Origin: Halorhabdus salina
GTDB taxonomy: Archaea > Halobacteriota > Halobacteria > Halobacteriales > Haloarculaceae
NCBI RefSeq assembly: GCF_013839425.1
Contig: NZ_JACDNP010000012.1
Location: forward strand, 1-63,710
Length of the DNA stretch: 63,710 bases
Direction: 5' to 3'
The notes below the pieces were generated by a model that was not told the origin of the DNA, ran no database searches, and worked only from the letters and a program-made list of their open reading frames with translations. Shown here piece by piece: positions 63,631 through 63,710 of this stretch; the first letter of the stretch is position 1; the number at the start of each line of letters is the position of its first letter. The translations under genes and the position numbers were made by a program.

Positions 63631-63709
63631 GGCCTTGTTTAGATGCTTAATTTCCACGGGTAGAGGCGTCAAGCGCTAGTTCGACGTTTCTGACGGCACA
63701 TTTCAGCAC
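63631..63709 (-). mobile_element. 3' end of an insertion sequence (right copy)
   Basis: An exact inverted copy of bases 1-79. The transposase-like tail is read on the minus strand and the element boundary GGCC is at 63631-63634, directly beside the broken methylase frame. Confidence 0.6.
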
Positions 63710-63710
63710 G

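Noticed and set aside
1-63710. CRISPR array
   Set aside because: No regularly spaced direct repeats of 25-40 bases with unique spacers were seen; the repeats found are palindromes, tRNA copies or a 12-base coding repeat.

Overview
This 63.7-kb window is chromosomal DNA from a haloarchaeon. Its proteins are strongly acidic and codons are rich in third-position G or C. Archaeal markers include TFE, aTrm56, XPB-Bax1, CDC48-type AAA ATPase, GHMP-type shikimate kinase, DacZ and a PAC2 protein. Many secreted proteins have Tat/lipobox leaders, and several promoters look leaderless. The combination would fit a Haloarculaceae/Halorhabdus-like organism, but that genus guess is weak.

Both extremities are accessory DNA. 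The first 79 bases recur exactly, inverted, at 63631-63709. They look like the 3' ends of two identical IS copies in opposite orientation. The left copy cuts off the start of a secreted protein gene. The right copy cuts into a methylase/restriction-type gene whose neighbour encodes a four-helix membrane protein with a motif seen in defence effectors. Base composition is clearly more AT-rich at both ends than in the core.

The core is housekeeping. 1-11 kb: a flavin oxidoreductase, a response regulator, a beta-oxidation pair (crotonase plus 3-hydroxyacyl-CoA dehydrogenase), CysE, an AlkA-type glycosylase, a GH3 beta-glucosidase and DnaJ. 11-20 kb: an information-processing run (Trm56, TFE, DUF2110, DUF5803) and a group of envelope proteins. 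20-25.5 kb: menaquinone genes menB, menA, menC, menE. 25.6-31.8 kb: a PRC-barrel protein, a TrkA-N/DHH phosphoesterase, tRNA-Lys with an att-like duplication, and the XPB helicase/Bax1 nuclease pair. 32-41 kb: a beta-helix lipoprotein, an NSUN methylase with a partner, PAC2, LysE, HD hydrolase, GNAT, tRNA-Val with a second att-like duplication, and a hybrid histidine kinase. 41-49 kb: cobalamin adenosyltransferase, grpE-dnaK, an aldo/keto reductase, an ATP-NAD kinase-like protein, and an AbrB-PhoU regulator. 49-53.5 kb: a CDC48-family ATPase, shikimate kinase and chorismate mutase.

The most coherent special systems are at 53.5-61.2 kb. A beta-carbonic anhydrase and an Lrp regulator lie beside dabB-dabA, an inorganic-carbon uptake pair, with a palindromic site in the dab promoter. 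Next comes dacZ (c-di-AMP synthase) overlapping an MscS channel gene, which points to osmotic/turgor control. The intergenic DNA also holds a dispersed motif-plus-hairpin element, two tRNA 3'-end duplications and a dense hairpin array. These are the best candidates for undescribed structure.
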